A DNA stretch of 64,000 nucleotides from Lachnospiraceae bacterium (GTDB taxonomy: Bacteria > Bacillota > Clostridia > Lachnospirales > Lachnospiraceae). Position numbers and translations under genes: made by a program. The notes under the pieces are model-generated. The model was not told where the DNA came from and did no database searches. It worked only from the letters and a program-made list of their open reading frames with translations. The stretch covers positions 1-64,000 of the forward strand of contig JAEEGQ010000163.1 of assembly GCA_016280395.1 (NCBI GenBank), written 5' to 3'. Positions 1-7,377 of this stretch are shown here, in pieces; position 1 is the stretch's first letter, and every line of letters begins with the position of its first letter.

Positions 1-32
1 CGGACATCAAATTTGTGCTAATATTAGCCATG

Positions 33-97
33 GGGAACGAATTTCACTCCTTTATGATTTGGTTTGGTCGCTTAAATCATAAACGAAGTTCGTTCCC
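33..97. repeat. Nested perfect inverted repeat
   Basis: Outer arms GGGAACGAA (33-41) and TTCGTTCCC (89-97) enclose inner arms TTTATGATTT (51-60) and AAATCATAAA (74-83). All pairs are perfect, so a two-tier hairpin or cruciform is possible. There is no T-tract typical of a terminator. Bases 1-240 contain no supportable gene; this palindrome is the only structure I see there. It lies downstream of the small secreted protein gene on the minus strand. It could be a repeat end, a stability element or an operator for a gene outside the window. Confidence 0.5.
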
Positions 98-240
98 TTT
101 TCCATAGGGAATTCTATTTACACAAAATATTTTATACTATCCCTTTACATTAATCTCTTGTTAACTTACATTTGCAGTTCCATGCGACACTCTAATCCTT
201 TTGTGTTCATTAATGCCTTCTTACTTATGTTGAAATAAAG

Positions 241-669
241 CTAGTTTGCTTTTTGTGTTGCTGATGTAACTGTTGCTGTTTCCGATCCGGAAGCCGTATA
301 AACCGTTACCTTGACTTTTGCGCGGTAAGTCTTTCCGCTTGTTACAACGTAGTTTTTTACCATCTGCAAACTGTCACTGTTCACGCTCTCGTTCCAAGTG
401 CTCTTTGTTATCCAAAACAAAGCGAACTTTTCCTGGATTTCAACTGTCATTTCGATTCTTGTTACTGACTGGAATCCATAGCTTAAAGCAGTAATGATCG
501 CACTACCATTTCTAATCTTAACACGACAATCAATTGAATGAATATACGAATACTCCTCAATGACCGGATTATCAGCAGGAGTGTCTATAGCATTCGCATT
601 CACATGCTCAGGAACAATTGAACATAAGAATATAATGCACAGTATAATACAAGATACCTTTTTCTTCAT
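241..669 (-). CDS. Small secreted protein of unknown function
   Basis: A 142-residue protein whose start begins MKKKVSCIILCIIFLCS, a clear signal peptide with a lysine-rich n-region and hydrophobic core, and likely cleavage near VNANA. The mature part is short, rich in Ser/Thr/Val and looks beta-rich. A GTG codon nine bases upstream (678) is in frame but lies inside the AAAGGAGGTG ribosome site, so the ATG at 669 is preferred. It follows the ECF sigma/anti-sigma pair on the same strand after about 90 bases, so it may belong to their regulon. I do not recognise a family; no catalytic motif is visible. Confidence 0.7.
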   Translation of the reverse strand: MKKKVSCIILCIIFLCSIVPEHVNANAIDTPADNPVIEEYSYIHSIDCRVKIRNGSAIITALSYGFQSVTRIEMTVEIQEKFALFWITKSTWNESVNSDSLQMVKNYVVTSGKTYRAKVKVTVYTASGSETATVTSATQKAN

Positions 670-757
670 ATGTTTCACCTCCTTTCTTCCGTTCTATAAA
701 TACTAACGAATTGAAAAGAGATTTTGTGACACTTGTTTTTTAATTATTTTTGAATAA

Positions 758-1465
758 TTACTGCTCCTTTTCAAAACAAAGACTGATATTCTCAGCTATC
801 CTAACAGCATCTTGTTCCGAAACAATTCCACATATCTTGCATATTACATTTCTTTGAGAACAAACCAAAATCAATCCTTCAGTTTCTATACTCAACAATG
901 CTTTTTCTCCATTAATCGTAGGATAACTTACTTCCGTATTCTCCGTATTTATGGATAATACGCCTACTGTAGTGTCTGTTACAACATATAGATCTATATA
1001 CAGAGTTCCACCATCTGAATTCCTAATAGTATAAAAAGCTTCTTCATCCCCTATTTTCTGTTCAGTAATCTCAAACCCCTGCGGCAGATATCCAAAAGCA
1101 GTTTTATTGAGATCAACCTCACAATACTCAACATCACCGATTCTGTATTCTATATTGGTAGCTCTGTGTGTAGTGCGTTTAATGAAGTTGATGAATTCCT
1201 CCCTGTATGCCTTTACTGACATGGTTGTAGCAAACGCTCCTGCGAGTGCAATGAGCAAAACAATTGCTGCCTTCTGCATAATACTTATAAACCGCCGTTG
1301 TCCCGGAGAACGTTTCTGGTCTTTTATCATTTTTCGCATATTTCGTTCAAAGCGGCCCGAGAACACGTGTTCATTTTCCGATTGATATTCCGCATCTGTT
1401 TTATCAAGATACAGTATTGCTGCTTTTTCCGCATTTTCATATAACATTTCCTCTGTAATCGTCAT
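758..1465 (-). CDS. DUF4367 membrane protein, probable anti-sigma factor
   Basis: A 235-residue single-pass protein: cytoplasmic N-terminal about 60 residues, one membrane segment (about residues 64-83, AAIVLLIALAGAFATTM), and an extracytoplasmic domain of the DUF4367 type (GYLPQGFEITEQ... and a beta-rich C-terminus). Its ATG overlaps the sigma factor stop by four bases (ATGA), with GAAAGGAGG just upstream, so the two are translationally coupled. In Firmicutes this arrangement usually means the membrane protein sequesters the ECF sigma factor until a cell-surface signal arrives. No zinc-binding ZAS motif (HxxxCxxC) is visible, so the binding mode is uncertain. Confidence 0.75.
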   Translation of the reverse strand: MTITEEMLYENAEKAAILYLDKTDAEYQSENEHVFSGRFERNMRKMIKDQKRSPGQRRFISIMQKAAIVLLIALAGAFATTMSVKAYREEFINFIKRTTHRATNIEYRIGDVEYCEVDLNKTAFGYLPQGFEITEQKIGDEEAFYTIRNSDGGTLYIDLYVVTDTTVGVLSINTENTEVSYPTINGEKALLSIETEGLILVCSQRNVICKICGIVSEQDAVRIAENISLCFEKEQ

Positions 1466-2016
1466 TGAACCGTGCCTCCTTTCTCGTATTCACGAACAAG
1501 CCTCTTTTTCGCCCGTTCCAACAATTTTCTTACATTGCTTTCCGTTGTTTCGAGCGTCTTAGCAATCTCGGCATCAGAAAAAGCATTATAATACTTTAGC
1601 AGAATCACATCACGATATCTGTCCGGAAGCCCGGCCATTGCATTGACAAGATCCAGCTTATCCAAAGTGTTTTCGATCTGTTCTCCGGCGCTTACGTCTT
1701 CACAGCCTTCGTCAATATAATTCTCATCAAAAGGCACATTATTATCAGATTTCCTTTTACGTCGATAAATATCGATCGCTGTCCTTCTGACAATAATAAC
1801 GATATACAGTTTAGTTTTGTGACACTCGGACAGATCTATCCTGTCAATATTTTTTATTATCTTCAGGAACGCTTCCTGTACAGCGTCTTCGGCATCGCTG
1901 TCATTTCCGAGGATATCCCTGGCGATATAGAACATCAGCCCGCGATAATCCATATAGATTGTTTCAAATTTAGACCGGTCCTGTTCGGACTCGATCAAAG
2001 ACATATACAGAATCAT
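1462..2016 (-). CDS. ECF-type RNA polymerase sigma factor
   Basis: A 184-residue sigma-70 family protein. Region 2 is seen in YMDYRGLMFYIARDILGN followed by DAEDAVQEAFLKIIKN, the classic ECF motif. Region 4 is seen in LPDRYRDVILLKYY...SDAEIAKTLETTESNVRKLLERAKKRL, the -35-binding helix-turn-helix. The reading frame is open further upstream, but the ATG at 2016 follows GGGGTG and begins just before the conserved domain; 2028 is an alternative. The gene heads a unit with the DUF4367 anti-sigma gene (4-base overlap). Target genes cannot be read from sequence alone; the secreted protein at 241-669 is the obvious candidate. Confidence 0.88.
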   Translation of the reverse strand: MILYMSLIESEQDRSKFETIYMDYRGLMFYIARDILGNDSDAEDAVQEAFLKIIKNIDRIDLSECHKTKLYIVIIVRRTAIDIYRRKRKSDNNVPFDENYIDEGCEDVSAGEQIENTLDKLDLVNAMAGLPDRYRDVILLKYYNAFSDAEIAKTLETTESNVRKLLERAKKRLVREYEKGGTVQ

Positions 2017-2101
2017 TGCACACCCCATGTTTTCATTATAAACATTAACCCGTATAATGCGTATAAACCCACATACACACAATAATCATAGCATTATCCC
2101 G

Positions 2102-2115
2102 TATTGCATGCAATA
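2102..2115. promoter_or_regulatory. Perfect 14-bp palindrome in divergent intergenic region
   Basis: TATTGCATGCAATA is a perfect palindrome between the divergently transcribed sigma factor gene and the yprB-like gene, eight bases upstream of the latter's -35 box. Position and symmetry suit a dimeric regulator, but no regulator is identified. Confidence 0.35.
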
Positions 2116-2122
2116 ACCTGTC

Positions 2123-2151
2123 TTGATATACTTGAGAAATAAATGTATAAT
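2123..2151 (+). promoter_or_regulatory. SigA-type promoter of the yprB-like gene
   Basis: TTGATA (2123-2128), a 17-base spacer, then a consensus TATAAT (2146-2151). The predicted transcription start is near 2158, about 30 bases before the ATG at 2187. Confidence 0.75.
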
Positions 2152-2186
2152 CAGAGCAATCAGAATATTAAGGAATAAAAACATAT

Positions 2187-3344
2187 ATGCTTACATTCAG
2201 ACAAAAACTAAACGTTCCGGCAGACCTCTTTTCACAGTTCGGGGAACCGGTTTCAGTAATGTTCTTTGATATAGAGACCACAGGATTATCCGCCGAAAGC
2301 AATCTCATATATCTTATCTGCGCCGCAAGGCTTGAAAACGGTGAGCCCGTGCTCTATCAGTGGTTCAGTGAAGGCGCAGCCGACGAACCCGCAGTGATCA
2401 ATGCTTTTTTTGAGTTTACATCAGGTATTTCCCTGCTAATTCACTTTAATGGCGATACCTTTGATGTTCCCTTTGTCACAAAAAAAGCCGAAACGCACTG
2501 TATTCCGTGCCCGTTTTCCGACATAAAACAGCTTGACCTGTTCAAGCTGATACGCAGATACAAAGACTTTCTCGGCCTTTCACACTGCAGGCAGAAAGAT
2601 GTCGAACGGTTCCTCGGGATATACAGGGAAGACATGTTTTCAGGCGGCGAGCTTATAGAAGTCTATAAGCAGTACCTTGGCCGTGCACGTTTCGATAAGC
2701 TCACCTCCGGTACCCCCTTGGCCCATACCCCCGGTTCCGGGCTTCCGTCGATGCCGCGTACTCCTTCCGAAGCACTCCTTGCCACTCTTCTGCTCCACAA
2801 TGCCGAGGATGTCGAAGGGCTCATAAAGATATCAGCTCTTTATCCTCTTTTACAGATACTGCAGGGTATTGTTCCGAAAGGCTTCTCATCGGAAGTTGAA
2901 AACAAAGGCCGTTCCGTTTCCGCCAGATTCATGGGAAACACCTTTCTTCCCGCACCTCTTACTCTTGGAATCCCCACAAAAGACAGGCCCCACATATCAT
3001 TGACAGCAGGGCCCGGCGACATCAGTATCGAATGTTATGCGTTTGAGGGTGAATTAAAACATTTTATCGAGGATTACAAGAATTATTACTATCTTCCCGA
3101 AACCGACACTGCGATCCATAAAAGTGCCGGTGCCGGCGTAGCAAAAGAAAGGCGGAAAAACGCAACCGCCGCTACCTGCTATATAAAAAAATCCGGTGCC
3201 TTTTTCCCGATAGCGCCGGAAGGAAAACCGTTATTAAGAAAAGATCACAAGAGCAAAATGCTGTTTGTTGATGCGAAAGAGCCGTTTTTACTTGAAGAAA
3301 GCGCACTTATAAACGCTATGCTGAATGAGTTCCGAAATCTTTGA
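2187..3344 (+). CDS. YprB-type ribonuclease H-like exonuclease domain protein
   Basis: A 385-residue cytoplasmic protein with a DEDD-type 3'-5' exonuclease fold. Exo I is FFDIETTGL (D28, E30), Exo II is HFNGDTFDVPF (about residues 86-96), and a later conserved Asp lies in LLHNAEDVEGL (near 205). This is the arrangement of the YprB/RNase_H_2 family found across Firmicutes, often as a single protein or next to a helicase. A Pro/Ser/Gly-rich stretch (about 175-195) interrupts the domain. The last 120 residues show no motif I know. Transcribed from its own promoter; function in nucleic-acid turnover or repair is inferred from the fold. Confidence 0.78.
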   Translation: MLTFRQKLNVPADLFSQFGEPVSVMFFDIETTGLSAESNLIYLICAARLENGEPVLYQWFSEGAADEPAVINAFFEFTSGISLLIHFNGDTFDVPFVTKKAETHCIPCPFSDIKQLDLFKLIRRYKDFLGLSHCRQKDVERFLGIYREDMFSGGELIEVYKQYLGRARFDKLTSGTPLAHTPGSGLPSMPRTPSEALLATLLLHNAEDVEGLIKISALYPLLQILQGIVPKGFSSEVENKGRSVSARFMGNTFLPAPLTLGIPTKDRPHISLTAGPGDISIECYAFEGELKHFIEDYKNYYYLPETDTAIHKSAGAGVAKERRKNATAATCYIKKSGAFFPIAPEGKPLLRKDHKSKMLFVDAKEPFLLEESALINAMLNEFRNL

Positions 3345-3441
3345 TCTTTAATCTGCCGTCAGAGCAGATCTACGGTATTTAATCCACGTAATAACAGCCC
3401 GTCTGTGCACTATTAATTATATTGATCTACAGAGGATTATC

Positions 3442-5235
3442 ATGAAAAAACAGGTTTTAATCAAAAAAACACCGCAGTCAGGGATCATATCAGTTTTTTT
3501 GTCTTTCATTTCATTACTGCTCGCTCTTGCGGTTCCCGCCGCAGTTGCACTGATGCTTACAGCCTGCGGGAGCACTGTCGTTACCCCTTCGGAAACCCCG
3601 TCAGAACTTTCACCGTCCGGAAGCATAGCCACTCCCGAACCCTCACCGTCCGGAAGAACAACACCCGAACCTTCTCCTTCCGGCAGTGCATCCACTCCTG
3701 AGCCCTCTCCTACCGGCGCACTCCCCTCCTCAGCTCCTTCGCTCACACCAACACCCAACGAAAACGAAAGCCTGTATGGTAAAGGCACCCATCCCGGAAG
3801 CAGTTACACTTCGGAATACAGGAAGTTTACATCAAAAAAAGGTGAGCTCGAGCTGCTGCTTACAGGACTTACAAAGGAAAGTACTGCATATGTGCTTGAG
3901 GCTGTCAAAAACTATGACCCTTCAGCAGGTGGCATTTTCATCTTTGAACACACAGATTTTGTAGATGCTGAAAAATGGAATACCTACGCCGAAACGGTCT
4001 ATGAAACCAACGACTCCAACCAGTGCTGGACCGCAGCAGCATCTGATCTGCTGTGGATATCGGGCTGGGCAACGGGTTACAACAATCCTCTTACAGGACA
4101 GCCTTTTTCCTCTGAAGACGATCTTTTCCGCTATTTCAACGAAAAGATTTCAAACCGCGGCGGTGAGTTTTCCGCTGCTGTCAACTTCTTTTTCACCGGT
4201 GAATTCTGTCCCAACTGGAACAGCGCGCATCCTGCCATGCTGAATGCACTTGAGCCTTCTGAAGAAGATGGTATTATCAAGAACTTTGTCAGCACAAATG
4301 CCGTCAAAGAATACAACCTCATTAATGACATAACACAGATCGAACAACTGATGAACATGAATATGCGTTCCGGTTCACCCGCTGTATTTCAGGCATCTAT
4401 AGGTTTTATGTCTGATAATGCGCTTAGAAGCTCCGATCACGCCGTTGCTGTTGTTGGGCTTATCATCGATCCTGAAGCAAAAACACCCGCCGAACGTTAC
4501 AAGGCGATCATCCTTTCAAACAGCGATGATGATGCGTATCCGGATGACGACACGATCGATCCCGAAAATGTTTCGGAAGAACAGCGATACGCCGAAAAAG
4601 CATCGCGACCAAACTGTTATGCGGTTTATAATCTTGCCCTGTCCGAGGATTCCACCGGTACAAAATACTGGGAATTAAAGGATTACTCACCCGAAAACCG
4701 GACAGCGCTCTATTCCGTATCAGCACTTCCGTTACCTTCAGATAAGGTTCTTACCGAAAACCGTGAAACAGAAGGCACATGTTCCGCAATAAACGACCCT
4801 GATTTTGTTCCGGGACCGCTTTTCACTACTGCCAATACAGAGTCTGTTCAGGACCCGTTCTTTTTTAACCGTGAAGAAACAATAAAAACTGTATTTAAAG
4901 CAGGCGAAGCCATCAATCTGAACTTCTTTGTATCAAACCACGGATTTGGAACTTTTGATGATGAATACCGCAAAGACAAGTCTCTTTCAGCAGACTGGAA
5001 AGTAATCGCAGCAGACGGTTCGGTTATCGCCCAGGGCACGATGATCTGCAACAAGCCTGTTCACACAGGAATTGATGCCGGATACCTGGTTAATCTGAAC
5101 CTTGCAGACGGAAAAATCGTCACATGGAAAGCAGGAAAATACACAATATCGGTAAATGTGAACCCTGACCATTCAATTATGGAAGCATATTACCTTAATA
5201 ACGGCGAAGCCGTATTCGAATTTGAGATCAAATAA
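3442..5235 (+). CDS. Secreted lipoprotein with IdeS/Mac-like cysteine protease domain
   Basis: 597 residues. The N-terminus is hydrophobic and ends in a lipobox-like LTAC (Cys42), so it is probably a lipoprotein. Residues 43-105 are a low-complexity linker with repeats of TPEPSPSG. A catalytic-looking domain follows: NQCWTAAASDLLW (Cys195), SDHAVAVVGL (His333) and ILSNSDDD (Asn360/Asp362). This order and spacing match papain-fold C66 (IdeS/Mac) peptidases, which cleave immunoglobulins in streptococci. The substrate here cannot be inferred. The C-terminal 110 residues look like a CARDB-type beta-sandwich (NHGFGTFDDEY, KYTISVNVNPDHSIMEAYYLNN). The ribosome site AGAGGA precedes the ATG. A terminator follows directly. 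Confidence 0.7.
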   Translation: MKKQVLIKKTPQSGIISVFLSFISLLLALAVPAAVALMLTACGSTVVTPSETPSELSPSGSIATPEPSPSGRTTPEPSPSGSASTPEPSPTGALPSSAPSLTPTPNENESLYGKGTHPGSSYTSEYRKFTSKKGELELLLTGLTKESTAYVLEAVKNYDPSAGGIFIFEHTDFVDAEKWNTYAETVYETNDSNQCWTAAASDLLWISGWATGYNNPLTGQPFSSEDDLFRYFNEKISNRGGEFSAAVNFFFTGEFCPNWNSAHPAMLNALEPSEEDGIIKNFVSTNAVKEYNLINDITQIEQLMNMNMRSGSPAVFQASIGFMSDNALRSSDHAVAVVGLIIDPEAKTPAERYKAIILSNSDDDAYPDDDTIDPENVSEEQRYAEKASRPNCYAVYNLALSEDSTGTKYWELKDYSPENRTALYSVSALPLPSDKVLTENRETEGTCSAINDPDFVPGPLFTTANTESVQDPFFFNREETIKTVFKAGEAINLNFFVSNHGFGTFDDEYRKDKSLSADWKVIAADGSVIAQGTMICNKPVHTGIDAGYLVNLNLADGKIVTWKAGKYTISVNVNPDHSIMEAYYLNNGEAVFEFEIK

Positions 5236-5251
5236 TATAAGCACTAAAGAG

Positions 5252-5278
5252 CCACTGATCAAAACAGTGGTTTTTTTT
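5252..5278 (+). terminator. Rho-independent terminator
   Basis: Stem CCACTG (5252-5257) / CAGTGG (5265-5270) followed by eight T, 17 bases after the stop of the IdeS-like gene. Confidence 0.85.
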
Positions 5279-5284
5279 AGCCGC

Positions 5285-5310
5285 AAAAAAGGACCGTCAT
5301 TCGACGGTCC
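5285..5310 (-). terminator. Terminator of the small membrane protein gene
   Basis: Stem GGACCGTC (5291-5298) / GACGGTCC (5303-5310) with a run of T on the minus strand (5290-5285), positioned downstream of the gene ending at 5378. Confidence 0.75.
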
Positions 5311-5377
5311 AAAAATCCGGCACGTTCATACTGAGCGCGCCGGAAGGATTGCAGCCAAATTCTCAGGCTACGGATGT

Positions 5378-5629
5378 TCAGTCCTTATTTGCTTTAATTT
5401 CAAGATCTGTTGCAAAGTATTGTAACACATAAGAAAAGAAAACTGCCAGCACAATGATCAAAGCAGCCAAAGCCACCCCGACTCCAAAGCAATTACCGTC
5501 GGTTTCTCCGTTAAAATAATAGCTTGAAAAAAATATAGACACAACAGCGCCCAAAATACCTAACAACAATATTAATGTTGACCCATTCTCCAGCATTGAT
5601 ATGGTTTTTTCGGTTCTCTTTTTGTTCAT
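5378..5629 (-). CDS. Small two-helix membrane protein
   Basis: 83 residues with two hydrophobic segments (STLILLLGILGAVVSIFFSS and GVGVALAALIIVLAVFFSYVL) separated by a short polar loop; the N-terminus is basic. The ATG at 5629 is chosen because GGAGG lies nine bases upstream; an upstream in-frame extension to 5683 lacks a ribosome site. It is flanked by terminators on both sides, so it is probably monocistronic. I recognise no family. It could be a small stress or transport accessory protein, but nothing in the sequence decides. Confidence 0.6.
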   Translation of the reverse strand: MNKKRTEKTISMLENGSTLILLLGILGAVVSIFFSSYYFNGETDGNCFGVGVALAALIIVLAVFFSYVLQYFATDLEIKANKD

Positions 5630-5690
5630 AAGTAAACCTCCGCATATTATAGTTGTAAAAAGCCGTGCCGACTCCGGCAGCACAACTTAA

Positions 5691-5753
5691 AAATCCTTGT
5701 TACCTTTCGGTAACAAGAATTAAAAACCCGTGTTGCTTTCAGCAACACGGGTT
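5691..5753 (-). terminator. Tandem terminators after rpmF
   Basis: Two hairpins on the minus strand. The first, directly after rpmF, is AACCCGTGTTGCT (5725-5737) / AGCAACACGGGTT (5741-5753) followed by TTTTTAATT. The second is CTTGTTACC (5696-5704) / GGTAACAAG (5709-5717) followed by a T-rich tail. Together they insulate the ribosomal protein gene. Confidence 0.85.
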
Positions 5754-5765
5754 TTACTTCCATGA

Positions 5766-5951
5766 TCAGTCACCAACAGCAATGATCTCTTTCTTGTTGT
5801 AAGAACCACAAGCCTTGCAAACTCTGTGAGGCATCATAAGAGCACCGCACTTGCTGCACTTTACGAGATTGGGAGCAGTCATTTTCCAGTTAGCTCTGCG
5901 ACTGTCTCTTCTTGCCTTGGAATGTTTGTTCTTCGGACAAATAGCACCCAT
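5766..5951 (-). CDS. rpmF: 50S ribosomal protein L32
   Basis: 61 residues, the normal size for bL32. The N-terminal basic segment KHSKARRDSRRANWKM is diagnostic, followed by a four-cysteine zinc ribbon (CSKCG ... CKACGSY). So this is the zinc-binding C+ paralogue type. AAGGAGG lies upstream of the ATG. It is transcribed alone from a promoter at 6046-6074 through a leader of about 90 bases with an inverted repeat, and ends in tandem terminators. In many Firmicutes rpmF follows yceD (DUF177); that neighbour is absent here. Confidence 0.97.
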   Translation of the reverse strand: MGAICPKNKHSKARRDSRRANWKMTAPNLVKCSKCGALMMPHRVCKACGSYNKKEIIAVGD

Positions 5952-5990
5952 GGATTTACACCTCCTTAACGGTATCGTATCTGAATTTGC

Positions 5991-6031
5991 TTAGACTCAC
6001 GAAGTAAGTCAAAGCAACTCACTTAGTCTAA
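5991..6031 (-). promoter_or_regulatory. Inverted repeat in the rpmF leader
   Basis: TTAGACT (5991-5997) and AGTCTAA (6025-6031) are perfect arms within the 5' untranslated region of rpmF, with further partial pairing inside (CACTTA against related sequences). It could fold the leader RNA. Whether this is an autoregulatory ribosomal-protein leader is unknown. Confidence 0.4.
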
Positions 6032-6045
6032 TCACGCACTAAAAT

Positions 6046-6074
6046 AGTATAAATGTACGTTTCGGGTTTGTCAA
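6046..6074 (-). promoter_or_regulatory. SigA-type promoter of rpmF
   Basis: On the minus strand TTGACA (6074-6069), a 17-base spacer and TATACT (6051-6046). The predicted start is near 6039, giving a leader of about 90 bases. Confidence 0.8.
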
Positions 6075-6114
6075 GAAAAAATTTTTAATATTTTCTGACA
6101 TGAATAAATGTCAT

Positions 6115-7305
6115 TCAAAGGAGCGCCAGTGTCTCTCTTGCGATAGCAAGCTCTTCGTTTGTAGGGATGACAGCAACCTTAACCTTTGAATCGGGAGTAG
6201 AGATAACGATCTCTTCGCCGCGCTTCTTGTTTGCTTCATCATCGATCTTAATGCCGAGGAAGCTTACGCCTTCGCTTATCTCCTTACGCATTGCGGCATC
6301 ATTCTCGCCGACGCCTGCAGTGAAGATGATCGCATCAACGCCGTTCATGGCAGCGGTATAAGCGCCGATGTACTTGATCACTCTGTGCTTGTATGCATCA
6401 AGAGCTACTTCCGCATCATGGTTGCCTTCCTTTGCGGCCTTTCCTACATCGCGGAAATCGCTTGAAACACCGGACATGCCGAGGATACCGGACTTCTTGT
6501 TGAGGATATTAAGCATCTCATTGATATCCTTGCCCTCTTTGTTAGCGATGAACTGGATAACAGCGGGATCGAGATCGCCCGAACGGGTTCCCATGATAAG
6601 GCCTTCAAGAGGTGTAAGTCCCATTGAAGTATCGAAGCACTTGCCGTTCAGCACTGCGGAAAGGGATGCACCGTTTCCGAGGTGGCAAACGATAACCTTC
6701 GAATTGTTCTTATCAAGACCGAGGAATTCGATCGCACGCTTCGAAACGAAGCTGTGGCTTGTTCCGTGGAAGCCATAACGGCGGATGTGGTATTTCTCGT
6801 AATACTCGTGAGGAATAGCATACATAAAGGACTTCTCGGGCATTGTCTGATGGAATGCTGTATCAAACACTGCAACATTCTTCTTTCCGGGAAGAGCTGC
6901 TTCACAGGCTTCGATACCGATAAGGTTTGCGGGATTGTGAAGAGGTCCGAGATCGAAGCACTCCCTGATAACACGCTTAACATCATCATTTACTACGATC
7001 GATTCGCTGTAAACAGCGCCGCCGTGGAGCACTCTGTGGCCAACGGCAGAAATCTCGTCAACAGATTTGATAACGCCATGCACGGGGTCTACAAGTGCCT
7101 TAAGAACGAGTTCTACAGCTGTCTTGTGTGTCTCCATGGGAGTCTCAACAACATAATCTTCTTTTCCGCTTGCCTTGTGGGTAAGCTTTGAGCCTTCGAT
7201 CGCGATACGCTCGCAAAGTCCTTTTGCAAGAACTGCCTCGTTATCCATATCGATAAGCTGGTACTTAAGCGACGAACTGCCGCAGTTTATAACTAAGATC
7301 TTCAT
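6115..7305 (-). CDS. ackA: Acetate kinase
   Basis: 396 residues, typical family length. It converts acetyl phosphate plus ADP to acetate plus ATP, the ATP-yielding last step of acetate fermentation in the cytoplasm. Visible signatures are MKILVINCGSSSLKYQLID at the N-terminus, VFDTAFHQTMP, YGFHGTSH, HLGNGASLSA, DTSMGLTPLEGL and FTAGVGEND. Ribosome site CAGGAG precedes the ATG. It lies 72 bases downstream of pta on the same strand and is probably cotranscribed with it from the promoter at 8446-8474. Confidence 0.98.
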   Translation of the reverse strand: MKILVINCGSSSLKYQLIDMDNEAVLAKGLCERIAIEGSKLTHKASGKEDYVVETPMETHKTAVELVLKALVDPVHGVIKSVDEISAVGHRVLHGGAVYSESIVVNDDVKRVIRECFDLGPLHNPANLIGIEACEAALPGKKNVAVFDTAFHQTMPEKSFMYAIPHEYYEKYHIRRYGFHGTSHSFVSKRAIEFLGLDKNNSKVIVCHLGNGASLSAVLNGKCFDTSMGLTPLEGLIMGTRSGDLDPAVIQFIANKEGKDINEMLNILNKKSGILGMSGVSSDFRDVGKAAKEGNHDAEVALDAYKHRVIKYIGAYTAAMNGVDAIIFTAGVGENDAAMRKEISEGVSFLGIKIDDEANKKRGEEIVISTPDSKVKVAVIPTNEELAIARETLALL

Positions 7306-7360
7306 GAATTGTCTCCTGATATGTTTATTCTCCGGTAATACCGGTCTAAAAAGCCCGTAA

Positions 7361-7374
7361 GAGCCTTTCGGCTC
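7361..7374 (-). other. Small hairpin between pta and ackA
   Basis: GAGCC TTTC GGCTC directly follows the pta stop codon. On the minus strand a short T run comes only after a further eight bases. It may adjust pta/ackA stoichiometry or be a weak terminator. Confidence 0.35.
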
Positions 7375-7377
7375 GTT

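Noticed and set aside
738..760. AT-rich hairpin TAATTATT/AATAATTA at the end of the anti-sigma gene as a terminator
   Set aside because: On the minus strand it is followed by A, not T, so it is not a rho-independent terminator.
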